A DNA stretch of 64,000 bases from Flavobacteriaceae bacterium (GCA_014238425.1 JABABD010000022.1:82837-146836); one strand, 5' to 3'; shown: positions 8,875 to 17,816, counted from the stretch's first letter. Notes: generated from the sequence alone by a model not told the origin. Translations and numbers: made by a program.

Positions 8875-9567
8875 ATGGTTAATTATTGGTATAAAAATTA
8901 TAAAGTTTTATTTCATGTCATCTTTTGGATTTTGTATTACATCTTATTCAGTTTACTATGGGTAAGGAACAATGACTACAAAACTTCTTTTTATTTAGAA
9001 TTCATCTTATTACCAATGCGCATTTTTGCTGTTTATTTTACTATCCGCTTTTTAATTCCAAAATATTTATTAGAGCGAAAAATATGGTGGTTTATAGTTA
9101 GTTATTGTTTGTTTATCTTATTAGTTGGTTGTGCACAACAAACTTTCACATATTTTTTCTTCGAAAATCAGGATACGCTAAACTCTAATTCGCTTTTTAA
9201 CTTAAGGCAAATCATTAGACCCATGGTACTTGTAAATAGTACAGTTTTCTTTTTATCATCCATCTATATATTGCAATTATACTATAAGGAAAAGGACAAG
9301 AACTCAACACAAGATCAGGATGATTACTTAGAGCTTAAATCTAACAGAAGAACTTACAGGATTAACCCGAATGATATATTTTATATAGAAGGATTAGGAA
9401 ATTATGTGAACTATATTATGAAAAATGACAATAAAATAACTGTGTATCAAAGTTTAAAAGATTGTTTAATTTCCTTAAAAGGTAATTTCATACAAACACA
9501 AAAATCTTATATTGTAAATAAAGACCATATTCAATCTTATAATTCGGAAAGCATTGAAACTACTTAA
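8875..9567 (+). CDS. Membrane LytTR-family regulator, frameshifted near its 3' end
   Basis: The ORF encodes 230 aa: an N-terminal region with about four membrane helices (residues 10-135), then a LytTR DNA-binding domain (about 150 onward; DIFYIEGLGNYVNY, then QKSYIVNKDHIQSYN). It stops at TAA 9565-9567. The missing end of the domain is present one frame over at 9569-9628, reading GQFIPIGKHFNIDLLKKDL before a TAG. Removing one A from the AAAC at 9556-9559 gives a smooth IELLKGQFIPIG join. The gene therefore carries a +1 insertion, either real or a sequence error. The final beta strands of the DNA-binding domain are lost in the truncated form. It is divergent from the exported-enzyme cluster. 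Confidence 0.75.
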   Translation: MVNYWYKNYKVLFHVIFWILYYILFSLLWVRNNDYKTSFYLEFILLPMRIFAVYFTIRFLIPKYLLERKIWWFIVSYCLFILLVGCAQQTFTYFFFENQDTLNSNSLFNLRQIIRPMVLVNSTVFFLSSIYILQLYYKEKDKNSTQDQDDYLELKSNRRTYRINPNDIFYIEGLGNYVNYIMKNDNKITVYQSLKDCLISLKGNFIQTQKSYIVNKDHIQSYNSESIETT

Positions 9568-9634
9568 GGGTCAGTTTATTCCTATTGGAAAACACTTTAA
9601 CATAGACTTATTGAAAAAAGATCTTTAGATGTTT

Positions 9635-10615
9635 TTATTCAGGAAAGCCGTTTATGGATAAAGTTTCCAATTCATTTTTCTCATTCTCAAAAATCAAGAA
9701 TGCCTTGAGCTCTCTATGATGCTTTAAAAATGTCTTTACTTTATCTATTCCCATTGCCTTAAAGGCAGTCGCATAAGCATCTGCGGTCATACAATCACTT
9801 GCTATTACTGATATACTTAAAAGATTTGTCTTACTAGGGTATCCTGTCTTGGTATCGATAATATGGGCATAACGATTTCCATTTTCGTCTATCTTAAACT
9901 TCCTATATGTCCCAGAAGTGGCCATAGATACATCTTTTATTGAAATGGCCTTTAGAACCGATTGTTCTCCATCAAAACGTGGTTGATCTATTCCAACTTT
10001 CCAAAGTCCTTCCTTTTCGATGTTCATGCCCTTAGCTCTGAGCTCTCCTCCAATTTCAACTAAATAATTCTCCACTCTCTGTGACTCCAAAAATTCTGCA
10101 ATGACATCTACAGCATAGCCTTTAGCAATAGCATTAAAATCTAAAAATGTATTTGAATCTTTCTTCATGACTAAATTTTGAGATACATAAATTTTATCTA
10201 TCCCAACAGAATTCATGAGGCTATCAATTTTCAAACTATCTAAATTAGCTATTTTGCCTTCTGGACCAAAATCCCAAGCATTGACTACGGCTCCAATGGT
10301 AGGGTCAAAAGCGCCATTAGTCATTCTATGAACGTTTCGTGAACTTCTCAATACATTGATAAAATGCGTGTCGGGTTGCGTCGCTTCATTGGCATTGATT
10401 TTTGAAATTATTGAACTCTCAATATATGTAGACATGGATGCGTTGATCTCATAAAAAATATTGTCGAATTCAGACTGATAATTTCTTTCTGATTGCTTAT
10501 GGTATTGAATGGAATACGACGTTCCAAATATGGGTCCTGAAACCTTGATATTCTCATTCTTTTGACAAGACCATAAAAAAGCTAACATTAATATTAGTGA
10601 AATTATTTTTCTCAT
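9635..10615 (-). CDS. apbE: FAD:protein FMN transferase ApbE (lipoprotein)
   Basis: 326 aa with lipoprotein signal FLWSCQK, so membrane-attached in the periplasm. ApbE moves FMN from FAD onto threonines of flavin-carrying subunits. Family landmarks are present: GTSYSIQYH near the start, NAIAKGYAVD, YLVEIGGELRAKG, ATSGTYRKF, HIIDTKTGYP and a C-terminal DCMTADAYATAFKAMG. The expected clients here are NqrB and NqrC, encoded from 20512 to 22490 on the same strand but about 10 kb away. It lies 2 nt downstream of the 125-aa protein gene, so the two are co-transcribed. Confidence 0.92.
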   Translation of the reverse strand: MRKIISLILMLAFLWSCQKNENIKVSGPIFGTSYSIQYHKQSERNYQSEFDNIFYEINASMSTYIESSIISKINANEATQPDTHFINVLRSSRNVHRMTNGAFDPTIGAVVNAWDFGPEGKIANLDSLKIDSLMNSVGIDKIYVSQNLVMKKDSNTFLDFNAIAKGYAVDVIAEFLESQRVENYLVEIGGELRAKGMNIEKEGLWKVGIDQPRFDGEQSVLKAISIKDVSMATSGTYRKFKIDENGNRYAHIIDTKTGYPSKTNLLSISVIASDCMTADAYATAFKAMGIDKVKTFLKHHRELKAFLIFENEKNELETLSINGFPE

Positions 10616-10617
10616 AA

Positions 10618-10995
10618 TTAGTTCAAATTATCTTCAATGATTTGAATGCCTTCATACTCCAACACATAATCCTCGTTTAAATATATTGGCAGTTTTTCAT
10701 CTTCAGCATTTGCCAAACCAACTCCTGCATACAATACTTTAGCATCTTTCTCTCTTGCATGATTCTTGAAAGTTTCCATCCAAACCACATCGTAATTACT
10801 AGGATTATCAGGCAGAAGAACAGCTTTAACTAACACAAAAAAGTATTGACTATTCTTATCTATACAAACAAATTGTGGGTGCTTTTTTAATTTACTATTT
10901 ATAGCTACAAATTCGAAACCACGCTCTTCTAAATCCTTACCAACATGATTCATTGCAAGGTTATGTAATTCCTGTTCTGTAAGAGGTTTGCTCAT
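10618..10995 (-). CDS. Small conserved protein upstream of apbE
   Basis: 125 aa, no signal peptide or membrane segment, predicted cytoplasmic. It starts MSKPLTEQELHNLAMN and contains ERGFEFVAINSKLKKHPQF and AGVGLANAEDEKLP. I recall very similar flavobacterial proteins next to apbE that are labelled NADH:quinone reductase subunit F. This protein has neither the 2Fe-2S cysteines nor the flavin and NADH domains of NqrF, which is encoded at 17817-19127. The label would therefore be a neighbourhood artefact. Two-nucleotide spacing to apbE suggests a role alongside flavin transfer or Nqr maturation. No catalytic residue can be named. Confidence 0.7.
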   Translation of the reverse strand: MSKPLTEQELHNLAMNHVGKDLEERGFEFVAINSKLKKHPQFVCIDKNSQYFFVLVKAVLLPDNPSNYDVVWMETFKNHAREKDAKVLYAGVGLANAEDEKLPIYLNEDYVLEYEGIQIIEDNLN

Positions 10996-11068
10996 AGTGC
11001 AAAAATACGATAATCGTAAATCAATTGATCTCCTTTTTGTATCTTGAAGATAGAAAATCTCTTATACT

Positions 11069-11539
11069 ATGAAAATCTCCAATCGTTTAGAACATGCTAC
11101 AAAAAAATTATATGACGCATTTCAAAACGATACACTTCACCCTGAATGTTCAAAGCAATGTGCAGTAGGTAATATTTGTAACAATACTGATTCTTGGAAA
11201 CACTTTAGTGATAGGCACGGCTCTACAAAACTCAACTATGTAGGATTGGTCAATCAGAATTTTGGAAAAACATTTTACGGCTATACTCCTTTAGAATTAC
11301 TTAAGATTGAAGCGCTATTTTTAAAAGCTTGTGGATATAGTATTCCGTTAGATTATAGAGGCATCAGACCACAAAACCCCACTGAAAAAAATATTCTTTT
11401 TAATGGTCTTTCTGAAGTAATTGCTTTCTTGTGTAAACTTGATAATGTTAACAATGTGATGGATTACTCCAAATTATTTGAATTTAAAAATCAGGAATCT
11501 TCAGATGAATCCGCATTACTTGAAACGAACAAACTTTGA
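11069..11539 (+). CDS. Conserved flavobacterial cysteine-cluster protein
   Basis: 156 aa, cytoplasmic by appearance. Near the N-terminus is a compact cysteine cluster CSKQCAVGNIC (about residues 28-38), which could hold a metal or Fe-S centre. GLVNQNFGKTFYGYTPLELL and PLDYRGIRPQNPTEKN are well-formed conserved-looking blocks. I recall homologues in this family near nqr/apbE genes but no experimentally assigned role. It is divergent from the apbE pair, 73 nt away, and its 3' end overlaps the convergent DUF4846 gene by 24 nt. The Cys spacing (C-x3-C-x5-C) differs from the ferredoxin-type cluster of NqrF. Confidence 0.65.
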   Translation: MKISNRLEHATKKLYDAFQNDTLHPECSKQCAVGNICNNTDSWKHFSDRHGSTKLNYVGLVNQNFGKTFYGYTPLELLKIEALFLKACGYSIPLDYRGIRPQNPTEKNILFNGLSEVIAFLCKLDNVNNVMDYSKLFEFKNQESSDESALLETNKL

Positions 11540-12376
11540 GTCGGCAAACGTAAATCCAGGAACAGAAATTTCTGAGTTCATCTTTAAGCTATACCAAGGA
11601 GAATTATCTAAATTTTCAAAGTTCTTCAACAAATGAACACTTTGTGCTGGCGTATTTCCTTGAAAAAGCAGATAACGCTTCTCTCCAACTTCATTCTTTA
11701 TTTCATCAGCAATCATAACCACATGCCCTGGTGAGCCTCCAATAATAAGCATATCTCCTATTTGAAGCTTGTCTACCGTTGTTACCTGAGTTAACTCATT
11801 AAATAATGACAGGGTTCCAGAATAGTTAAAAATAAGATTCAAATAATTATAGAAACTATCTTTTGAATTGTTTTTTGTCGCTGTTTTACGAAATATTACT
11901 TTATTACCATTGATTTTTGGTCGAAATCCTTCTGCATATTTAGCCCATGAACAATAATCACCGCTCGTAAAATTGAAGCCTATCTTATCTTTTTGATTTG
12001 TATTCCAGAGATACTCACTTCGTATCCTAATAAGTGCGTCAGCACATTGCTGTAAGCCATTACTAGGCACAGGAATATCTAAAACTCCTATATGACCTTG
12101 TTGAAAGAAGTACGGATTACCATCATAATTAATGACTTTACTACCAAAACGCTTCAGCACATAATTTCTAACATATTCTTGAAAAGATTCTTCTAGAACT
12201 GAATCTCTAATAAACCCTTCAGGTGCCTTTACTCGTGATGCGATAGTTAAGCCCTCTTTATTTACATAGTTAGGCTTTACAATTACCGTTGCAACAGTTG
12301 CCTTTACAGGTTTGAACTGTATAACAACCAGTACGACGCCCAAAACAATGGCAATCGTAAATAATAGCTTTTTCAT
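11516..12376 (-). CDS. DUF4846 family exported protein
   Basis: 286 aa with an N-terminal hydrophobic signal or anchor (about 1-20), then a domain I recognise as DUF4846. Landmarks are QQCADALIRIRSEYLW, IGFNFTSGDYCSWAKY and, later, LQIGDMLIIGGSPGHVVMI followed by YLLFQGNTPAQSVHLL. The GGSPGHVVMI segment with its histidine resembles papain-like or NlpC-type folds, and SGDYCSW holds a cysteine. A thiol-hydrolase role is therefore thinkable but unproven. The gene is 52 nt downstream of the ECF sigma gene on the same strand and convergent with the preceding gene (24-nt overlap). Confidence 0.72.
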   Translation of the reverse strand: MKKLLFTIAIVLGVVLVVIQFKPVKATVATVIVKPNYVNKEGLTIASRVKAPEGFIRDSVLEESFQEYVRNYVLKRFGSKVINYDGNPYFFQQGHIGVLDIPVPSNGLQQCADALIRIRSEYLWNTNQKDKIGFNFTSGDYCSWAKYAEGFRPKINGNKVIFRKTATKNNSKDSFYNYLNLIFNYSGTLSLFNELTQVTTVDKLQIGDMLIIGGSPGHVVMIADEIKNEVGEKRYLLFQGNTPAQSVHLLKNFENLDNSPWYSLKMNSEISVPGFTFADSKFVRFK

Positions 12377-12428
12377 TCAGTTAAAACGAAAAAAAACAGC
12401 TCTTTCGTATTGTTTTAAGAATTTCAAA

Positions 12429-12962
12429 TCATAAAAACAGGCAAGTGGCATGCTCTCGAAGATAATTTAAGGCCTTGGACATTTGATTCTCAACCGTTTT
12501 TATTGAAATATTCATGTCTTCTGCAATCTCTCTGTACTTCTTTTTTTCAAATTTAGATTTCATAAAAACAGCTTTACACTTAGGCGGTAGTTCATTAATA
12601 AGCTTATGCAATTTATTAACTTTTGCTTCTAATATATCATCATCGCTATAGACATCGTATAATATATCCCATCGCAATGATTCTAAAAAATCCAATTTTA
12701 TTTTTTCTTTTCTAATATGCTGTAGAAACTGATTATGACAAGATTTAAAAAGATAGTTTTTTAAAGATGACTCAATATTAATGGTTTTTCGATTTTCCCA
12801 TAACTTAATCATAATATCCTGAACAATATCTTCAGATAATGCATAATCGTCACTCAACTTGTAAATATAGTTACATAGCCAATTATAATACTTGTAAAAT
12901 AAGGTTTTATAGGCTATTTCCTTTCCATCTTTCAAGTCATTTTTTAACTCTTTATCTGTCAT
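12429..12962 (-). CDS. ECF RNA polymerase sigma factor
   Basis: 177 aa with the two ECF sigma domains. Region 2 holds YYNWLCNYIYKLSDDYALSEDIVQDI and LWENRKTI. Region 4 holds LPPKCKAVFMKSKFEKKKYREIAEDM and ISIKTVENQMSKAL, the helix-turn-helix for the -35 element. It belongs to the Bacteroidota type that works with FecR anti-sigma factors. Unusually it is divergent from its presumed partner fecR (13072) rather than upstream on the same strand. The 109-nt intergenic region must drive both. It probably controls the receptor operon at 13072-17568. Confidence 0.9.
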   Translation of the reverse strand: MTDKELKNDLKDGKEIAYKTLFYKYYNWLCNYIYKLSDDYALSEDIVQDIMIKLWENRKTINIESSLKNYLFKSCHNQFLQHIRKEKIKLDFLESLRWDILYDVYSDDDILEAKVNKLHKLINELPPKCKAVFMKSKFEKKKYREIAEDMNISIKTVENQMSKALNYLREHATCLFL

Positions 12963-13071
12963 TTTTATAAAAAAACTAGGTCAAATCTAATAATTTTTTA
13001 AAAATAATAGGGGTTTTTTATTAAAAGTGCATCTATAATACAAAGACAGTCTACTTTAACTAAAATGTTTT

Positions 13072-14232
13072 ATGACAGAATACCAACTCTTAATTAAAAA
13101 GCTTGTGAACAAGCATATTTCCCTAGAAGAAAAAAACAAACTTCAACTATGGATTCAAGAGGACGACGCAAATAAAATCTTTTTCACCAACACTCTAAAA
13201 GAGCTTGAGAGCGAAAAGCGTGTCATCTTTAATGCTGATATAGCTTATACCAAATTCATTCAATCCACAACTAAAGAACAACCAAAGACATTCAAACTAC
13301 CACCCTTATATAAATATGCTGCAATTTTGGTTTTAGCTATAATGATAGGATATGGTATAATAAACAATAGTAAAGAAGACATTACAACGAAAGTCGTCGA
13401 CACCAAAATCAATATTGATACAGTAGATAACGATGCTATCACGATTACATTAGCTGATGGCACTACCAAAGCAATTACTTCTGAAACTGTTGATGTTTTA
13501 AAGGATTCTAAAGGGCAGGCTATTGCAAAAAAAGGAAGTAATGGTTTAGTATTCGATAATGACGTGGATAATGGAACTCTTGTTTATAACGAGATTTTTG
13601 TTCCAAATAGCAAGACATTCAAACTAGAGTTATCAGATGGAACCATTGTTTGGCTAAATTCTGGGACTCGATTTAAATTCCCTCAAAATTTCAAATATAC
13701 TACAGATAAGAGAACAGTTTATTTAACTGGTGAAGCTTTTTTTGATGTCACTACAAATAAGAGCAAGCCTTTTATCGTGAATAGCAATGACATTCAGATT
13801 GAAGTTTTAGGCACTCAATTTAATGTGTCATCATACGAAAATGAAAAAAATATAGCAACTACCTTAGTAGAAGGATCTGTAAATGTGTTTAAAAATGAAA
13901 TGCATAATATGGCAATACATCTTTCACCAGGTTTTCAAGCCTCTTTTAATAGAAATGATGGTAACTTAAGTAAGAGAAAAGTAGATACCAGAATCTATAC
14001 AAGTTGGATAGATAATAAACTCATAATAAACAATCTTAAATTCTCCGAAATACTTTTCAAATTAGAACGCAAGTATGATGTTACTATTATAAATAAAGCC
14101 CAGAATATGGACAATGCGATTTACAAAGGTGAGTTTGGGGAAGAGTCTATCGAAGCTATACTCAAAACCATTGCTTTAAGTACTCCTTTTAAATATGAAA
14201 TAAACAATAAGACTATAATAATACATAACTAA
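13072..14232 (+). CDS. FecR-family anti-sigma factor / signal transducer
   Basis: 386 aa. An N-terminal cytoplasmic region of about 75 residues begins MTEYQLLIKKLVNKHI. A single membrane helix follows (about 82-100, YKYAAILVLAIMIGYGI). The periplasmic FecR domain has KTFKLELSDGTIVWLNSGT, VYLTGEAFFDV and IEVLGTQFNV. A C-terminal DUF4974-like domain ends in FKYEINNKTIIIHN. It would hold the divergent ECF sigma factor at the membrane and release it when the STN domain of the receptor at 14311 signals. A strong hairpin lies directly after the stop. Confidence 0.9.
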   Translation: MTEYQLLIKKLVNKHISLEEKNKLQLWIQEDDANKIFFTNTLKELESEKRVIFNADIAYTKFIQSTTKEQPKTFKLPPLYKYAAILVLAIMIGYGIINNSKEDITTKVVDTKINIDTVDNDAITITLADGTTKAITSETVDVLKDSKGQAIAKKGSNGLVFDNDVDNGTLVYNEIFVPNSKTFKLELSDGTIVWLNSGTRFKFPQNFKYTTDKRTVYLTGEAFFDVTTNKSKPFIVNSNDIQIEVLGTQFNVSSYENEKNIATTLVEGSVNVFKNEMHNMAIHLSPGFQASFNRNDGNLSKRKVDTRIYTSWIDNKLIINNLKFSEILFKLERKYDVTIINKAQNMDNAIYKGEFGEESIEAILKTIALSTPFKYEINNKTIIIHN

Positions 14233-14237
14233 AAAAA

Positions 14238-14265
14238 GGGAAACGCTGGAACGTTTCCCCTTTAT
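14238..14265 (+). terminator. Intercistronic hairpin between fecR and receptor gene
   Basis: A perfect 8-bp stem GGGAAACG / CGTTTCCC (14238-14245 and 14252-14259) with a 6-nt loop is followed by CTTTATTATT. It sits 5 nt after the fecR stop and 52 nt before the receptor start. It could be a partial terminator or a processing element that sets different levels of FecR and receptor. Confidence 0.6.
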
Positions 14266-14310
14266 TATTGACCATTAATAAATATTAACGACCAAAACAC
14301 AATCGAAATT

Positions 14311-17300
14311 ATGAAAAAATCTCGTAGTAAAGATGATTTTCAAATTGAAAATCGTTCAAAAATCAAAAACTTAAAAATGAAGTTAAGTTTTTTCATGACA
14401 TTCTTAATGATCTGCCAATTATCGGCAAATAGTGCATTTTCGCAAAATGACATTAAATTCAGTTATTCAAATACTCCACTTAAAACTATATTTAATGATA
14501 TTAAAGTACAATCAGGTTTCAATTTCTTTTATAATGTTAATGAAATTGACGAAAGCAAAAAAGTAAGCATAAATGCTAATAAAGAAAACCTTGATACGGT
14601 ACTTAGCAGATTATCCGATATAGCTGGCTTTAATTTCAATATCAATGAGAAACAAATTGTATTAACTCAAAGAATAATCAAGGAAAAATCAAAACCCTCG
14701 ATTTTACAAGAAAGAGAAATTAAAGGAATCGTAAAAGATGACAGTGGTGTTCCTTTAAGCGGTGCTAATATTATCCTTAAAGATACAAGTACTGGAGCTC
14801 AAGCAGATTTCGATGGTAATTTCTCACTTACAGTACCAGATAACAATCAAATTTTGGTTGTTTCCTATATTGGATACAAAACAACTGAAGTTGATGTTAC
14901 TGGAAAATCTTTTATAGAAATAACACTTATTGAAGATGCAGCTAAACTGGATGATGTTGTTATTGTCGGTTCAAGAAACCCTAGTCGGACATCAACAGAT
15001 ACAGCTGTTGCCGTAGACGTTATAGATATAGCTGGCGTTACCTCCCTTGGGCCGCAATTATCTGTAAATGAAATACTAAACTATGTAGCGCCTTCATTCA
15101 CCTCTCAATCCCAAACGGTTTCTGATGGTACGGATCATATTGATCCAGCATCTTTAAGAGGTTTAGGACCTGATCAAGTCTTGGTTTTAATTAATGGGAA
15201 AAGAAGACACACAACATCCCTTATCAATGTAAACGGTACCGTTGGAGCTGGAAGTGTAGGAACAGACATGAATTCCATACCTACTGCAGCCATACAAAGA
15301 ATAGAAGTTTTAAGAGATGGTGCAGCGGCACAGTATGGATCAGATGCTATTGCTGGTGTTATTAATATTGTACTTAAAAAGAGTACTGGAAGCCTAGACC
15401 TGAACATAACAACAGGAGCCAGTTCTAGCAAAAACAGCAATCAATTTGAAGGTGGAATGGATGGAGAAAAATTTCAACTTGATGCTTATTATGGTCTTCC
15501 AATTGGAGATAAAGGAGGATACATAAGTTTTGCTGGAACATTATCTACTAGAGAGCCAGCTCTAAGAAATAAAGATTATGCTGGCGATATATTCAAAGGA
15601 TTTCATGGTGCCGAAAGAGTCTTCGCTGCAAATGGGGGCAATGTTGCAAACATGACATTGGCAGATTATCAAACTGCCGCAGCTGGAATCAGTTATCTTG
15701 ATCCAGCAGTTGCAGCCCAAATAGCAGCCTTAGATGTAACTCAAGCAGCCGATATAACAACATTTAGAGATCTACTTAATTTTGATGCAGATGAAGATGA
15801 ATTAGCCGCTAGAGGGCTTACAAGAGAAGATTTTCGTTTTAAAGTCGGGACTTCTAAACTAAGAGAGGGCAAATTTTTTGCAAATTTATCCATTCCACTT
15901 TCAGAAAACACAGAAATCTACTCTTTTGGAGGTATTAGTTACAGAAAAGGATTGGCTTCAGGTTTCTATAGACGTCCTGCTCAAGGAGATGGTAGAGCTA
16001 ACACGCCCGCTTTCCCTAATGGATTTCTGCCAAATATAAGTTCTGACATATTAGATAAATCAGTATCTGTTGGTATAAAAAGTAAAACAGAAGGTGGATG
16101 GAATGTTGATTTTTCTAACACTTATGGCGAAAACACGTTCGGTATTACAGTAGGTAACTCAAGTAATGGAACATTAGGAGTTTCTACTCCTCGAAGTTTT
16201 GATGCTGGTGGTTTTGGCTTTATGCAAAACACAACAAACCTAGACCTTAGTAAATTTAACGAAGATATTTTCGAAGGCCTTAATATAGCTTTAGGAGCCG
16301 AATTCAAGGTTGAACGATACGATATCATAGCTGGTGAAGAAGCCTCATACACTAGTTATGACATTAATGGTAATGCTGTTAATAGTGCAACACCAGACAA
16401 TCTTTTAGTTACTAATAATTTTACAGGAGCTGTATTAGGCGGTGGATCCCAAGTATATAGAGGTTTTGACCCAGGTAATGCTACCACAAAGTATAGAAAC
16501 AATCTTTCTCTCTACGCAGATTTTGAAGCAGATTTTACTGAAAATTGGCTGGTAAGCCTTGCAGGACGTTATGAGAATTATTCTGATTTTGGTAGTACGT
16601 TCAACTATAAATTAGCAACAAGATTAAAGCTTTCAGATAAAGTCTCAATAAGAGCAGCCAACAGTACCGGTTTTAGGGCACCTTCTCTTCATCAGCAATA
16701 TTTTAGTAGAACTAGTACCGTATTTGTTGACAATGTACCTTTTGAGCAAGGCACTTTCACAAATGATAGTAGAGCAGCAACCTTGATTGGTATTGATAAG
16801 CTAAAAGAAGAAACTTCTACTAGTTTAAGTGCTGGTATAACAGCCAAACTCGGGAATTTCACGGCAACAATTGATGGATATTTAATAAACATTGATGACA
16901 GGATAGTGTATAGTGGTAGCTTTGGTAATGGTGGAGACCCAGAACTAACAGGAATTTTTGATGCTGCTGGAGCAACAAGCGCCCGTTTCTTTGTGAATGC
17001 TATTGACACAAAGTCAAAAGGGATAGATGTTGTTTTAACACATAGAACCAATTTTGGCGATAATATCACACTAAAAAATGATTTAGCTGCAACATTCACC
17101 AAAACTGAAGTAGATAGAATCTTTGTTCCTGAGTTGATTGAGAACGCTGGTTTAAGTGGTTCATTTTTTGATGGGCAAGAAGAAGCGTTTTTAACATTAG
17201 CACAACCTCGAACAAAACTAAATCTATCACATTTACTTTCTTTTGATTCTTGGGATATTCTTTTACGTAATGTCTATTTTGGTGAAGTTACTGACCCAGA

Positions 17301-17568
17301 TGATTTTAACGGAGACGCTAGAGTTGAGGGAACTGAAGTTAGTGATGATGCCATATACGGTGGTAAAATTGTTACGGATTTAACGCTCACAAAAAACTTT
17401 AGTGATAGTTTCGCCATAACTATTGGTGCCAACAATTTACTGGACGTCTATCCAGACGAAAATAGAGCTGGCGGTACATCTGGAGATCAATTCGTATTCT
17501 CTCGTAGAACATCTCAATTTGGATATTCAGGAAGGTTCTTATTTGCTAGACTAAAACTTTCTCTCTAG
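14311..17568 (+). CDS. TonB-dependent outer-membrane receptor with STN signalling domain
   Basis: 1085 aa. Order of parts: a signal region (to about residue 48, ending NSAFSQ), an STN domain (about 50-125, TPLKTIFNDIKVQSGFNF), a carboxypeptidase-like beta domain (about 140-215, GIVKDDSGVPLSGANI), a plug (about 230-355, DPASLRGLGPDQVLVLINGKR and IPTAAIQRIEVLRDGAAA), then the 22-strand barrel. The STN domain passes the ligand signal to FecR, so this is a transducer-type receptor. No SusD partner follows, which argues against a polysaccharide-utilisation locus. A siderophore, cofactor or peptide ligand is more likely. A strong terminator follows at 17652. Confidence 0.92.
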   Translation: MKKSRSKDDFQIENRSKIKNLKMKLSFFMTFLMICQLSANSAFSQNDIKFSYSNTPLKTIFNDIKVQSGFNFFYNVNEIDESKKVSINANKENLDTVLSRLSDIAGFNFNINEKQIVLTQRIIKEKSKPSILQEREIKGIVKDDSGVPLSGANIILKDTSTGAQADFDGNFSLTVPDNNQILVVSYIGYKTTEVDVTGKSFIEITLIEDAAKLDDVVIVGSRNPSRTSTDTAVAVDVIDIAGVTSLGPQLSVNEILNYVAPSFTSQSQTVSDGTDHIDPASLRGLGPDQVLVLINGKRRHTTSLINVNGTVGAGSVGTDMNSIPTAAIQRIEVLRDGAAAQYGSDAIAGVINIVLKKSTGSLDLNITTGASSSKNSNQFEGGMDGEKFQLDAYYGLPIGDKGGYISFAGTLSTREPALRNKDYAGDIFKGFHGAERVFAANGGNVANMTLADYQTAAAGISYLDPAVAAQIAALDVTQAADITTFRDLLNFDADEDELAARGLTREDFRFKVGTSKLREGKFFANLSIPLSENTEIYSFGGISYRKGLASGFYRRPAQGDGRANTPAFPNGFLPNISSDILDKSVSVGIKSKTEGGWNVDFSNTYGENTFGITVGNSSNGTLGVSTPRSFDAGGFGFMQNTTNLDLSKFNEDIFEGLNIALGAEFKVERYDIIAGEEASYTSYDINGNAVNSATPDNLLVTNNFTGAVLGGGSQVYRGFDPGNATTKYRNNLSLYADFEADFTENWLVSLAGRYENYSDFGSTFNYKLATRLKLSDKVSIRAANSTGFRAPSLHQQYFSRTSTVFVDNVPFEQGTFTNDSRAATLIGIDKLKEETSTSLSAGITAKLGNFTATIDGYLINIDDRIVYSGSFGNGGDPELTGIFDAAGATSARFFVNAIDTKSKGIDVVLTHRTNFGDNITLKNDLAATFTKTEVDRIFVPELIENAGLSGSFFDGQEEAFLTLAQPRTKLNLSHLLSFDSWDILLRNVYFGEVTDPDDFNGDARVEGTEVSDDAIYGGKIVTDLTLTKNFSDSFAITIGANNLLDVYPDENRAGGTSGDQFVFSRRTSQFGYSGRFLFARLKLSL

Positions 17569-17651
17569 AACAAGCGATCAACTAATTATAGAATTAAAAA
17601 TACTTATTTGGGTTAGTTTTTTTTAAGTGTTACTTGATTAGTTTTTTTCAG

Positions 17652-17686
17652 TAAAGGAGACTCTCATGGGTCTCCTTTATTTTTTT
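17652..17686 (+). terminator. Rho-independent terminator of the receptor gene
   Basis: A perfect 10-bp stem TAAAGGAGAC / GTCTCCTTTA (17652-17661 and 17670-17679) with an 8-nt loop is followed directly by TTTTTTT. It is placed 84 nt after the receptor stop. Confidence 0.85.
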
Positions 17687-17724
17687 AACATATCAATAAA
17701 ATTAATATCTAACTAATGATAACA

Positions 17725-17754
17725 AAAAACCCAACACTTTCGTATTGGGTTTTT
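17725..17754. terminator. Bidirectional terminator between receptor and nqr operon
   Basis: A 10-bp stem AAAAACCCAA / TTGGGTTTTT (17725-17734 and 17745-17754) with a 10-nt loop has A/T tracts on both sides. It can end the nqr transcript on the minus strand and serve as a second stop for the receptor transcript. Confidence 0.75.
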
Positions 17755-17765
17755 ATTAATATATA

Positions 17766-17792
17766 GATTCCTCGACTACGCTCGGAATGACA
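17766..17792. repeat. Short hairpin-forming dispersed repeat (CTCGACTACGCTCGGAATGAC type)
   Basis: The segment contains ATTCC-t-CGA and TCGGAAT around a 6-nt loop, an imperfect hairpin with one bulged T. I recall near-identical strings such as CTCGACTTCGCTCGGAATGAC scattered between genes in many bacterial genomes. Only one copy is seen in this window, so the dispersed nature is knowledge-based rather than visible here. Confidence 0.45.
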
Positions 17793-17816
17793 TTTTTGCC
17801 AAATGATGATTATCGC

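Noticed and set aside
16692..17102. Minus-strand 136-aa ORF within the TonB receptor gene
   Set aside because: Antisense shadow of the barrel region; composition shows no domain and the receptor frame is clearly coding.
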